A DNA stretch of 64,000 bases from the NCBI GenBank assembly GCA_003225005.1, contig QIAN01000369.1:1-64000 (forward strand), in the 5' to 3' direction. Position numbers and translations under genes: made by a program. Below are positions 1 through 8,069 of the stretch, in pieces. Source of the DNA: Acidobacteriota bacterium. GTDB taxonomy: Bacteria; Acidobacteriota; Terriglobia; Terriglobales; Acidobacteriaceae. Positions within the stretch are counted from its first letter, which is position 1; each line of letters opens with the position of its first letter. Below the pieces are notes generated by a model. That model made no database searches. It worked only from the letters and a program-made list of their open reading frames with translations, and was not told the origin of the DNA.

Positions 1-433
1 TTCGGCATCGTGCGTCGCCAGGAGGCGAGTCGGTCCCTTCGTGGACGCCCCTCGGGGCTTCACCCCTACCTGCCTCCAGTAGGCCAAACAATATTGGCTT
101 TTCTGCCGCCTGTCGTCCCTGAGATCGCACTGCTTACTGACCTCTCCCTTTATTCCCCTTGCGAGGTACCGTTCGGGCCTTCCTCCGTTCTTCTGGAGTA
201 CTACGCCCTCTGCTGACTGTCAGAATGAATCGCTTCATCCTCCGTCACGTTTTGTGACATGCCGCAGATCTCCCGAGGTAAGTTCAACCGCCTTCATTTA
301 CCACCAGTGGACTTGATGGATATGGGCTTCGCAATCACTTGCTTGCTCGCCCGCCACCGTAGGCCTCACATCCGGTTCTTGTTCATCGGCTCGCGTCTTT
401 GCTCCGCGCTTCTTTCAGGCCCCGCCTCGCGAC
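1..433 (-). mobile_element. Group II intron, 5' ribozyme part (partial)
   Basis: Read on the minus strand, this stretch has the layout of the 5' part of a bacterial group II intron. There is a domain I-like segment with the word AAGAACCGGATGTGAGGC, then GGGAGATCTGCGG, then GTCAGCAGAGGGCGTAGTA and GAAGGCCCGAACGG, which in intact elements lead towards the intron-encoded reverse transcriptase. The reverse transcriptase would lie left of the window. The expected 5' end with its GTGYG start is not present: similarity stops near position 430, where prolyl oligopeptidase sequence begins, so the intron is 5'-truncated. Short frames on the plus strand here are antisense to the ribozyme. The assignment rests on remembered sequence words, not on a folded structure. 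Confidence 0.6.
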
Positions 434-2211
434 GAGTGCGGACGATCCGGGCAGCGAGAAGGTTGTGTTCGATCCCAACGCCGCCAGCAGCAAGGGATCC
501 GTCGCGGTGGACTTCTATGTTCCGTCGCTCGATGGAAAATACGTCGCCGCCGCTCTCTCGGAAAATGGCTCAGAGGACGCATCAGGCCACGTCTTCGAGG
601 TCGCCACCGGCAAGTAACTGACCGACGCTGTACCGCGCGTCAACTTCGCCACCGCGGGCGGAAGCATCGACTGGAACGCTGACGGCTCTGGTTTCTACTA
701 CGCGCGCTATCCGCAAGGCAACGAGCGTCCACCGGAAGACGCCAACTTCTTCCAGCAAGTGTACTTTCACAAACTCGGCGCGGATGCAAAAGAGGATGGC
801 TATGTCATCGGCAAGGATCTTCCCCGCATTGCCGAGATTCAACTCCACACCAGCGACGACGGCCGCTGGCTGGTCGCTGCCGTGGCCAACGGAGACCGAG
901 GCCAGTTCGCTCACTACCTGATGGATGCCGCCGGACACTGGACTCAACTCACCCGCTCGACGACGGAATTGTCGCAGCGAAAGTGGGACCCGATGATTCT
1001 GTCTATCTTCTTTCGCGCAAAGACGCTCCGCGCGGGCAGATTCTGCGATTACCGCTATCCCAATTGGAATTCTCGAAGGCGAAGGTCTTCGTTGCCCAGA
1101 GTTCTGGCACCGGTGCTGACGAGAGCGGCCGCACGTCGATTGAAGACTTCGAACCCACTCCTGGCCGGCTGTACGTGATCGATATCATTGGCGGTCCGTC
1201 TCGCATTCGCGTGTTCGACGAGCGGGGCCGTTCGCTGCCGGGTCCGTCGTTGCCGCCCATCTCGGCCGTCGACCAGCTGGTCCCCGTCGGCCGTGGCGAT
1301 GTGCTGTTTTACATTTCCACTTATCTCGAACCGTCCGCCTGGTACCGCGTCGATGCCGCCACGGGCAATTCGACGCGCACTGCACTGTTCGAAACTTCAC
1401 CGACAAAATTCAACGACGCAGAAGTGGTGCGTAGCTTTGCGATCTCCAAAGACGGCACGCGAGTTCCGCTCAACATTATCCGCCGCAAAGGCGCCAGGCT
1501 CGATGGTACGAATCCGGTGCTGCTCACCGGTTACGGCGGCTACGGCATTAGCCTGAAACCCTCCTTTGCCGGATCGCAGACCCGCGTTTGGCTGGATCAG
1601 GGAGGCGTCTCAGCCACAGCGAACCTGCGTGGTGGCGGCGAATACGGCGAGGAATGGCACCAGCAAGGCAATCTAACTCGTAAGCAGTACGTCTTCGACG
1701 ATATTATTGCCTGCGCCCAATACCTAGTCGATCAGAAATATAGTTCGCCCGCCCACCTCGCCATCAGCGGGGGAGCAATGGCGGACTGTTGATGGGCGCT
1801 GCCTTCACCCAACGTCCTGAATTGTTCCGCGCCGTCGTCTCTTTCGTCGGAATCTATGACATGCTGCGCGTGGAGCTCGATCCCAATGGCGCGTTCAACG
1901 TGACCGAGTTCGGAACCGTAAAAGATCCCGAGCAGTTTAAGGCGCTCTATGCATATTCGCCCTACCATCACGTAAAGGAGGGAACGGCATATCCGGCGAT
2001 TCTCTTCCTGACCGGGGACAATGATCACCGCGTGAATCCGATGGAGTCGCGGAAGATGACGGCGCTCCTGCAGGCAGCAAACAGTTCCGATCATCCCATT
2101 CTCTTGCGCACCACGTCGAGCGCAGGCCACGGCATCGGCACAGCTCTCGATGAGAGAATTGAGCAGGGCGCCGACTTTTTCAGTTTTTCTGTTCGATCAG
2201 TTGGGGATTAA
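434..2211 (+). pseudogene. Prolyl oligopeptidase (S9A), truncated and frameshifted
   Basis: This is the remains of a serine peptidase that cleaves after proline in short peptides. It begins inside the propeller domain (DDPGSEKVVFDPNA) right where intron sequence ends, so the N-terminus is gone. An in-frame TAA follows VATGK at about 616. The frame then shifts by one base near 957 (TR to DDGIVAAKVGPDDSVYLL) and again near 1772. The second shift falls in the nucleophile elbow, where the restored reading would be ISGGSNGGLLMG. The catalytic Asp (TGDNDHRVNP) and His (SAGHGIGT) segments are still recognisable near 2020 and 2130. Several independent lesions mean no active enzyme can be made. Confidence 0.88.
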
Positions 2212-2295
2212 GTACACGCCGCCGGCAAATTGAGAAGTCTGTTGAAGAAAGCGCTTGGCTGGTAAATTATGGACGCCAACGCGCTGCCGGTGTGA

Positions 2296-2514
2296 CTATC
2301 TCTTTCCGGTTACCGCGTGCAGGCACTTGCCGTACAACTCGAGCAGGTGCGCAGCATAGTCCTCTGGCTTCGCAGCGGCGCCTGTCCCTTGAAAGCCCAC
2401 TCCCGTTGAACTGGTGCGGCCATAGCCTGTAGTCATGGCGACGAACTTCATGAGATCGAGCGCGATGTCTTCGTTCCGGCGCATGCCAGCGCCAGCAGAA
2501 TGGGATTCGTCCAT
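2296..2514 (-). CDS. Small hypothetical protein
   Basis: A 72-residue soluble protein with no signal peptide or membrane segment. A clear GGAGG ribosome binding site sits 6 nt before the ATG, which is the main reason to accept it. The middle (EDIALDLMKFVAMTTGYG) looks like an amphipathic helix, and the C-terminal half (PEDYAAHLLELYGKCLHAVTG) another helix. Similar short proteins seem to occur in Acidobacteria, but no function is known to me. It is convergent with the decayed peptidase and stands alone. Confidence 0.6.
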   Translation of the reverse strand: MDESHSAGAGMRRNEDIALDLMKFVAMTTGYGRTSSTGVGFQGTGAAAKPEDYAAHLLELYGKCLHAVTGKR

Positions 2515-2783
2515 AAGTGCCTCCGTGACAGCTTAAAATTCGATGATAGCAAATTGAGAGACAGGGAACTTGGGGGCGGCCGTCCCCGGATTGGTCAGGC
2601 CCTCTGCGCCAGGGGTCAGTCTTCTCGGCGAATTAGGATCAATATAGGGAAAACCGAGATGCAGAGGACGCGAACCGACCAGCCTCACGTTCTGGTTTTC
2701 AGGAGCAACTAAAAATCCGCCAGAGCGCGCTGAACATCCTGCTCACTAAGCTCTTCCCTGCGGCAATCAAGAATCAACCATTT

Positions 2784-3173
2784 TTACTTCGGCACTTCGC
2801 TCATCAGCGCCAGCAGGTTGCCCTCGGTGTCGTGGAAAAACGTCATCCACAAATCGTGGTTGGGCATTCTGGCGATGAGGTGGGGCTCATCTTGGAAACA
2901 CACGCCGCTTGCCAACATCCGGCCGTATGCTGCTTTGATGTCAGGCACGTTGAAATAGAGAATCGAACCGGGATGGTCGAACTCTGGTTTTTCTGGTGGC
3001 GTCAGCATCAGGCGCACGCCAGCACAATCGAAGAACGCCAGGTTCCCTGCGGTGAATAGCAGCGGCAAACCCAGGACGTCGCGGTAGAATTCGGTGGCAC
3101 GTCCGCTATCGTGCGCGTTAACGGCAATTTGGCCCAGGCGGGAAATGCCAATTCCGGTTGCAGTCTCGTTCAT
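2784..3173 (-). CDS. VOC family (glyoxalase/bleomycin resistance-like) protein
   Basis: A 129-residue single vicinal-oxygen-chelate domain. It opens with a strand reading IGQIAVNAHDSGRATEFYRDVLGLPLLF, continues with FDCAGVRLML, and ends with the metal-site strand GNLLALMSEV. Family members are metal-dependent isomerases, dioxygenases or drug-binding proteins; the substrate cannot be told. A GGAGG site lies 7 nt upstream of the start. It is transcribed divergently from a MarR regulator, and a perfect palindrome lies between them, so it is probably controlled by that regulator. Confidence 0.85.
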   Translation of the reverse strand: MNETATGIGISRLGQIAVNAHDSGRATEFYRDVLGLPLLFTAGNLAFFDCAGVRLMLTPPEKPEFDHPGSILYFNVPDIKAAYGRMLASGVCFQDEPHLIARMPNHDLWMTFFHDTEGNLLALMSEVPK

Positions 3174-3197
3174 GGGTGTTGACCTCCGTCTTCAAAT

Positions 3198-3216
3198 TAG
3201 TTAGCATAGCTAACTA
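3198..3216. promoter_or_regulatory. Perfect palindrome, likely MarR operator
   Basis: TAGTTAGC-ATA-GCTAACTA has 8-bp arms around a 3-nt centre. It lies in the 49-bp gap between the VOC gene and the MarR gene and ends 6 nt before the MarR start. Size and symmetry fit an operator for a winged-helix dimer that would repress both divergent genes. Function is inferred from position and symmetry. Confidence 0.7.
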
Positions 3217-3222
3217 TATTCC

Positions 3223-3687
3223 ATGCCTAAAGTCAAGCCCACGAGTCAGCCTCGTTCGGCGGTAGATGCGGTTGCCGACCGGCTGCATTCCGCCGCCATT
3301 CACTTGCTCCGGCGGGTCCGGAATCAGGATACGGTTACCGGTGAGGGTCCAGCTCGGCTGTCGGCGCTCTCGCTGCTGGTTTTCAGTGGTTCCAAAACGC
3401 TCGGCGAACTGGCTGTCGCCGAGCAGGTGAAGCCCCCCACCATGAGCCGCGTAGTGGCCGGCCTGAAGCGCAGCCGGCTGGTGGAAATAACAGCTGATGC
3501 TCACGATGCCCGGCGCAGGCAAATTCATGCCACCTCGAAAGGCGTCGCTTTGCTCCGCGCGGGGCGCAAGCGCCGGGTTAGCTACCTTGCGGATTGCCTT
3601 ACTTGCCTATCAAAACAAGAACTGGCGAGGTTGTGCGAGGCCTTGGATCTGCTGGAGGGAATTTTGCGCGACGGGGACGACAGATAA
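3223..3687 (+). CDS. MarR family transcriptional regulator
   Basis: A 154-residue winged-helix regulator. The recognition part reads KTLGELAVAEQVKPPTMSRVVAGL at about residues 66-88, followed by the wing (DAHDARRRQIHATSKG). MarR proteins bind palindromes as dimers and release DNA on binding small phenolic or oxidant ligands. The ATG has no obvious Shine-Dalgarno and follows the operator closely, so the mRNA may be leaderless or nearly so. Divergent pairing with the VOC gene suggests the two form a small response unit. Confidence 0.88.
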   Translation: MPKVKPTSQPRSAVDAVADRLHSAAIHLLRRVRNQDTVTGEGPARLSALSLLVFSGSKTLGELAVAEQVKPPTMSRVVAGLKRSRLVEITADAHDARRRQIHATSKGVALLRAGRKRRVSYLADCLTCLSKQELARLCEALDLLEGILRDGDDR

Positions 3688-3736
3688 ATAGCGCGTAATG
3701 TGATGATTCCGCGCTCTTCGGAGGGACGAGGCGCGA

Positions 3737-3753
3737 GCCGTCACGGCCTTTTT
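3737..3753 (+). terminator. Weak terminator-like hairpin
   Basis: A short GCCG-TCA-CGGC stem followed by CTTTTT lies between the convergent MarR and S24 repressor genes. The stem is only 4 bp, so the call is tentative. Confidence 0.3.
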
Positions 3754-3754
3754 G

Positions 3755-4471
3755 CTAGGTTTCGATGCCCACGTGACAGACGCGCCCGATCAGGTGATCG
3801 CCAAGAGACTTGCCCTCTTCCACGGCCATTACCTCGATGGGGTAGGACTGATTATGCGGACGTAGAATGATGTGGTTGGCGGCGACTTCCACGTACTTCA
3901 CGGTGCAGGTTCCGTCCTTTAGGACAGCGTACATATTGAACTCGCCCTTGCGATAAGGCTTCAGCGAGTTGTAGTGCCGGTCGAGCAGGAGGGTAGCCCC
4001 GGGCATCAGTCGCGGATACATGCTCATACCCTCGTGGCCATCCACCCTGATCAGCACAAAGCGCTGCCACTGCTCGCGGTTCCCTTCCGTTTCTGCTTTC
4101 AGCTTCTTCAGGAAACCCTTCTTGAATTTGAGGATTTCTTTTACATACATGCTGGCTATCGAAGGCTGGGTGGCGGCCACGGCGCCGTCGGTTAGCAGCA
4201 CATTATCGAATTCGCCGTCGCTCGGGGGCATTATGGAGGCGCGCTTGTTGACCTCGCCGGGATCGAGCAGGTCCAGCACCGAAAGATGCTGCACGACAAG
4301 GACTTTGTCCATTCCTTCGAGGATCAAGCCGCGCTTGCGATTAAGGAAGTTGGAGATATGCGCCTGCTTGAAGCCGGTTTGCTGAGCCAACCGAAGACCG
4401 GTGAGACCGCCCTCGTCGATCCGCTCCCAAAGGGTCTTGCGAAGGTTGTCTTGCAGCACTCGGAATTTCAT
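3755..4471 (-). CDS. XRE/S24 LexA-like repressor
   Basis: A 238-residue protein with an N-terminal helix-turn-helix (LRLAQQTGFKQAHISNFLNRKRG) and a C-terminal S24 peptidase-like domain. The domain keeps the nucleophile Ser in GMSMYPRLMPG and the general-base Lys in CTVKYVEV. In this family these residues allow LexA- or CI-type self-cleavage during DNA damage, but a cleavage site is not obvious here. The ATG at 4471 was chosen over a start 22 codons upstream because a palindrome at 4483-4500 would otherwise fall inside the gene. No phage genes flank it, so it may be a host stress regulator or an orphan phage repressor. Confidence 0.8.
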   Translation of the reverse strand: MKFRVLQDNLRKTLWERIDEGGLTGLRLAQQTGFKQAHISNFLNRKRGLILEGMDKVLVVQHLSVLDLLDPGEVNKRASIMPPSDGEFDNVLLTDGAVAATQPSIASMYVKEILKFKKGFLKKLKAETEGNREQWQRFVLIRVDGHEGMSMYPRLMPGATLLLDRHYNSLKPYRKGEFNMYAVLKDGTCTVKYVEVAANHIILRPHNQSYPIEVMAVEEGKSLGDHLIGRVCHVGIET

Positions 4472-4482
4472 AGATTGGCGAG

Positions 4483-4500
4483 TATACCACTGGAGGTATA
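4483..4500. promoter_or_regulatory. Inverted repeat before S24 repressor, likely autoregulatory operator
   Basis: TATACC and GGTATA arms flank a 6-nt spacer, ending 11 nt upstream of the repressor ATG. The right arm overlaps a sequence resembling a -10 box (TATACT) for the minus strand. This is the expected place for a self-repression site. Confidence 0.5.
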
Positions 4501-5014
4501 GCCATCCGCTATTCGCCTGGGCATGAGATTTCCACAACCGCGGGTTACACTCTTGGGAAAATTAGGGAGCTATACGATCACCCCAACGTATGATTCAGAT
4601 TCAAGTTTCAGGGCGGAGTAGGACGTGGCCATGGGTATCGATCAACTCCAACGAAGAAACATCGTGGAATTTCGACGTTAAAGTTCATGCGGCCGAGATT
4701 CTTTCAGCGGCGGCGGCGCGGCGGTTGATGGGGTTTCGTTTCCCAGGGCGGGTAGTGTGGTTGTGCAAAACGGGCGCGTGCTCAAGTCCGGGTATGAACC
4801 AAGCGACTTCCGCCATCGCGGAGAGTGTTATCCGTTAGATTGCGGGAGGAAACAATACCGTAAAATGAAGCGGTAGAAGGTGCGCAAAGAAATTCGCCGG
4901 CAACCAGCGCTGGCGATTTCGCCACGCGCGGCAACGTTTTCCGGTCGCGCGAAGTTATCGGCGGATGTGCTGGCATTGAGGCGGGCGGCAGAGCCCGCCC
5001 GATACAGGATCGGG
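4501..5014. other. Intergenic, no convincing gene
   Basis: About 500 bp between the divergent S24 repressor and phosphatase genes. Two short plus-strand frames exist. The one ending at the TAG near 4876 reads sensibly (GYEPSDFRHRGECYPLDCG) but lacks a start codon and ribosome site, so it could be a gene scrap. A hairpin lies at 4980-4999. Nothing else was recognised. Confidence 0.5.
4980..4999. repeat. GC-rich hairpin upstream of phosphatase
   Basis: GGCGGGC and GCCCGCC arms (7 bp) enclose GGCAGA and end 15 nt before the phosphatase ATG at 5015. It may be a dispersed palindrome or a leader hairpin affecting translation. No U-tract follows, so it is not a normal terminator. Confidence 0.5.
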
Positions 5015-5458
5015 ATGGACATGACGTGGCTCACTGACCGCATTGCGGTTGGGGGCGGGATTTGGACGGCTGACAACATGGCGGCGGTGGCGCGGGCGGG
5101 AGTGACGCACATCATCGACATGCAGGTTGAGTTCGACGACACAGCGCTGGCGACGCCGCACGGCATCGATGTCCTTTGGAATCCGACGGATGATGACTTT
5201 GAGCCCAAACCCGCAGAGTTGTTTGAGCGGGGGGTGAAATTCGCCCTGGCGGCCCTGGACGAACCCGGGGCGAAACTGTTCATCCACTGCGCTGCAGGCG
5301 TGCATAGGGCGCCGATGATGGCACTGGCGCTTTTGGGCGCGATGGGTTGGAAGCCGGGCGAGGCTGCAGAAATGATTGGGAAGCGGCGTCCAGTGGTGGA
5401 TTTTGCGGATGTGTATCTGGAGAGCGTTGTAGGGTTTTTGGAATCGTACCGGGAGTAG
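5015..5458 (+). CDS. Dual-specificity protein phosphatase-like protein
   Basis: About 147 residues with the cysteine phosphatase loop HCAAGVHRAP (Cx5R) near residue 90 and an upstream Asp-rich segment (NPTDDDFEP) that could carry the general acid. The fold begins with ITDRIAVGG-type strands, as in eukaryote-like dual-specificity phosphatases. It should remove phosphate from Ser/Thr/Tyr residues or from another phosphate ester. The residue after the loop Arg is Ala, not the usual Ser/Thr, which may slow intermediate hydrolysis. The ATG at 5015 follows AGGATCGGG; an upstream in-frame start would run through the 4980 hairpin. Confidence 0.78.
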   Translation: MDMTWLTDRIAVGGGIWTADNMAAVARAGVTHIIDMQVEFDDTALATPHGIDVLWNPTDDDFEPKPAELFERGVKFALAALDEPGAKLFIHCAAGVHRAPMMALALLGAMGWKPGEAAEMIGKRRPVVDFADVYLESVVGFLESYRE

Positions 5459-5838
5459 CATTCTAACTTTCGGCGGGGGCCGAGCGGGTTGCGGTCGTTG
5501 GCTTGTCCCCAGCCGTACTCGTGATCTCGCCCTTCGCTCACTGTCGTCAGCGGCGGCCCGCCCGGTGGCGGCGGCGCAGCGAAATTACCCGACAACGAGG
5601 ACGGTGTCGAACCCCCACCATAGCTTTTAGTAGCCGCGAGGGAGGAATCAATGTTCGACGCGACCGCCCGAAAGGGCGGCTTATCTGCTTGATGGTGGCG
5701 GTGGTGACCGCGATCGGGCTTCGAGGGTTAAGCTTCGGGGCTTCCGGCTTTATCTCATTACTTGGCAAGCACGGGGGCGTGATTGCTGCGACCTGCGCAG
5801 CGCGGGATGCCACTGGATAACTCAACGGCTGGCGACAA
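5459..5838. other. Intergenic with GNRA-loop hairpin
   Basis: No credible gene in this 380 bp. The stretch is GC-biased with low-complexity runs. A perfect CCGCCC-GAAA-GGGCGG hairpin lies at 5664-5679; with its GAAA tetraloop it would be very stable as RNA. A plus-strand open frame across it has no family resemblance. Confidence 0.5.
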
Positions 5839-7176
5839 TTATCCGACTTCCTCACTCCAACTCTCCAACGTCTTTTTCACTAGCGCCATGAACTGATCGG
5901 CGACCGCGCCGTCGATGAGGCGGTGGTCGTAGCCGAGGGTGAGATGGACGACGGAGCGGATCGCGATGGAGTCGTTGCCTTCTTTATCGGTGACCACCAA
6001 GGGCTGTTTGGTAATCCCACCCACGCCCATGATGGCGGAGTTGGGTTGATTGATGATGGGGAGACCGAAGACGGCTCCGAACTGGCCGGGATTGGTGACG
6101 GTGAAAGTCGAGCCTTCAACATCTTCGGGCTTGAGCTTCTTATTTCTGGCGCGCTCACCGAGATCGGTGATTCCGCGCTGCAGGCCTAGGAAGTTAAGGT
6201 CACCGGCGTTTTTGAGGACAGGAACGATCAGCCCCCAGTCGAGAGCCACTGCGATGCCGACGTTGATATTGCGATGGTAGTGGATGTTGTCGCCTTCGAG
6301 CGAAGCGTTGATGATCGGCCATTGCTGTAGTGCGATGATGGCGGCCCGCACGAAGAACGGCATGAACGTGAGACGGACACCGTGGCGCTGCTCGAAGCCC
6401 GCTTTTTGCTTGTTGCGCAGGCTGACGATGCGGCTGAAGTCCACCTCGTACATGCAATGGACGTGGGCACTGGTGCGGCGCGACTCGATCATGCGCTGGG
6501 CGATAATCTTGCGCATATTCGTCACGGGCACGAGATCGCCAGGATACGGAGCGGGGGATGAAGGAGCAGGGGGCCGAGCTTCAGCTGAAGCGGAAGCCGT
6601 CGAGTTTGCTGCTGAGCCGGAAGTGGCGGGTGCGGACGACTGGCGCTCGATGAAGGACGTGATGTCCTGCTTGGTGATGCGGCCACCCAGTCCTGTCCCG
6701 GAAATCTGAGAAAGACTCACGTTGTGCTCGCGAGCGATCTTGCGAACCAGCGGCGAAGATCGGGTTTCTTCTTCCTCATCCCGACGTGCGGCTGGCTGAG
6801 GTGCGGCGGGTGCTGGGGTTGAAGAAGGAGATGGACGGCCAGCCTGGGCTTCTTTTTTGTCCTCTTTCTTTTCCTCCAGTTTTGCGGCGGCGGGGGCGGC
6901 AGCAGGGGCAGCCTTGGTTGGCGTGGCAGAAACTTCGCCGTCAGTCGCAATCGTACCGACGACTGTGTTTACTCCCACCGTCGTCCCTTCGGAAACCTTG
7001 ATCTCACGCAGTACACCCGAAGCCGGAGCGGGAATCTCGGCATCGACTTTGTCAGTCGAGATTTCGAAGAGCGGTTCGTCGCGCTGAACCTTGTCGCCTG
7101 GCTTCTTGAGCCATTTGGTAATGGTGCCCTCAACGATCGATTCGCCCATCTGGGGCATGATGATGTCAGTTGGCAT
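5839..7176 (-). CDS. 2-oxo acid dehydrogenase E2 (lipoyl acyltransferase)
   Basis: A 445-residue core subunit that moves the acyl group from lipoyl-lysine to CoA. Domains in order: a lipoyl domain at about residues 1-76 with the lipoylated Lys in ISTDKVDAE; an Ala/Pro/Lys-rich linker; an E3/E1-binding domain (SSPLVRKIAREHNVSLSQI); a second linker; and the catalytic domain ending with the HxxxDG motif in DHRLIDGAVA. The start at 7176 is preceded by AAGGAA and gives the standard MPTDIIMPQMGES beginning. It is the last gene of the cluster and lies after the cytochrome c gene. Whether the substrate is pyruvate or branched-chain 2-oxo acids is open. Confidence 0.93.
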   Translation of the reverse strand: MPTDIIMPQMGESIVEGTITKWLKKPGDKVQRDEPLFEISTDKVDAEIPAPASGVLREIKVSEGTTVGVNTVVGTIATDGEVSATPTKAAPAAAPAAAKLEEKKEDKKEAQAGRPSPSSTPAPAAPQPAARRDEEEETRSSPLVRKIAREHNVSLSQISGTGLGGRITKQDITSFIERQSSAPATSGSAANSTASASAEARPPAPSSPAPYPGDLVPVTNMRKIIAQRMIESRRTSAHVHCMYEVDFSRIVSLRNKQKAGFEQRHGVRLTFMPFFVRAAIIALQQWPIINASLEGDNIHYHRNINVGIAVALDWGLIVPVLKNAGDLNFLGLQRGITDLGERARNKKLKPEDVEGSTFTVTNPGQFGAVFGLPIINQPNSAIMGVGGITKQPLVVTDKEGNDSIAIRSVVHLTLGYDHRLIDGAVADQFMALVKKTLESWSEEVG

Positions 7177-7373
7177 GATTTCCTTCCCCACGAGCCCACA
7201 GGTCGAAGCGCGGGCTGGGCGCAAAACAGTTCATTATATATAAGCGGGAGCTAGAGGCGCGGGTACAAGGGGAGGGCATCCGGTCGTTGGGAATGGCCCC
7301 CGACAAACGCGAGATAGGAGTTTGCCGGCAACTCTCAGGCCAGGGCCTAGGGGCAGAGATCGGTTGCGGGCAT

Positions 7374-7943
7374 CTAGTCCTTGTCGTGCTTCATTCCCTC
7401 GCCTTCTTTTTTTTCGTCACCCGACGGTGGGGCGGCACCAAAGCTGGTTTTCCAATATTCCTGCACAGCCGGCGGAAGTTTATTGAGATGCGAGAGCAAG
7501 GCAGTAACCTTCCATATGTCTTGTTGGCTTAAAGTCTTCTCCCACGCAGGCATACCCGTGTATCGAATACCCGTGCGAATGGCGTAGAAAATATGCCACT
7601 CCGGATCGTCGGGTGGATCAGAGATGAGATTTGGAGGGGGCGGGTAGAGAGCTATTGCCAGAGACGCAGGCTGACGATTGAATCCGCCGTGGCAAAGAGC
7701 GCAGTTCATGGTGTAGATCTTCATGCCGTCGATAAGATTCTGATCAGTGGGGGGTACAGGATTCGTTACGCGAGAAGCATGACGCTCCATCGATGCGTCG
7801 AGGGCTGCATTGGCTATCCGCTGCTCGAGCCTGGGCGGGGAAACATTTGCGGGAGTGGGGAAGAAGCCGAGCATGGCGAAGCCCAGCCCGCCAAGTAGTA
7901 GCACCAGCAGAGTGAGAACAACACCGAGAATGAGTTTCCCCAT
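7374..7943 (-). CDS. Mono-heme cytochrome c, membrane-anchored
   Basis: About 189 residues. An N-terminal hydrophobic helix (LILGVVLTLLVLLLGGLGFAM) acts as signal or anchor and places the rest in the periplasm. The heme is attached at CALCH near residue 86, and the likely axial Met is in YTGMPAWEK. The C-terminus is charged. The start at 7943 has GGAGG 7 nt upstream. It sits between E1 beta and E2 on the same strand, an unusual neighbour for a cytoplasmic dehydrogenase complex. It probably carries electrons in respiration; a direct functional link to the dehydrogenase is only suggested by position. Confidence 0.88.
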   Translation of the reverse strand: MGKLILGVVLTLLVLLLGGLGFAMLGFFPTPANVSPPRLEQRIANAALDASMERHASRVTNPVPPTDQNLIDGMKIYTMNCALCHGGFNRQPASLAIALYPPPPNLISDPPDDPEWHIFYAIRTGIRYTGMPAWEKTLSQQDIWKVTALLSHLNKLPPAVQEYWKTSFGAAPPSGDEKKEGEGMKHDKD

Positions 7944-8069
7944 GATTCCTCCGGAAGCGACATTTTGGCAGATACACGAGATTTGTGCCAACAACTCCTG
8001 CCACGCGTGAGAATACACTGTTTCAACGTGCGCTCGACTCGGCACGCGGGTCTGCTGTTTGCGACCAGG

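Noticed and set aside
2500-2783. Plus-strand 70-codon frame and a 22-codon minus-strand tail (DCRREELSEQDVQRALADF)
   Set aside because: The first has no ribosome site. The second reads plausibly but has no start beyond TTG and is too short to support.
4590-4838. 82-codon frame upstream of the phosphatase
   Set aside because: No ribosome site and no family resemblance; a neighbouring frame reads equally well. Left as intergenic.
5503-5820. 105-codon frame between phosphatase and E2
   Set aside because: Crosses a perfect GC hairpin, has Arg-rich composition typical of shadow frames and no recognisable domain.
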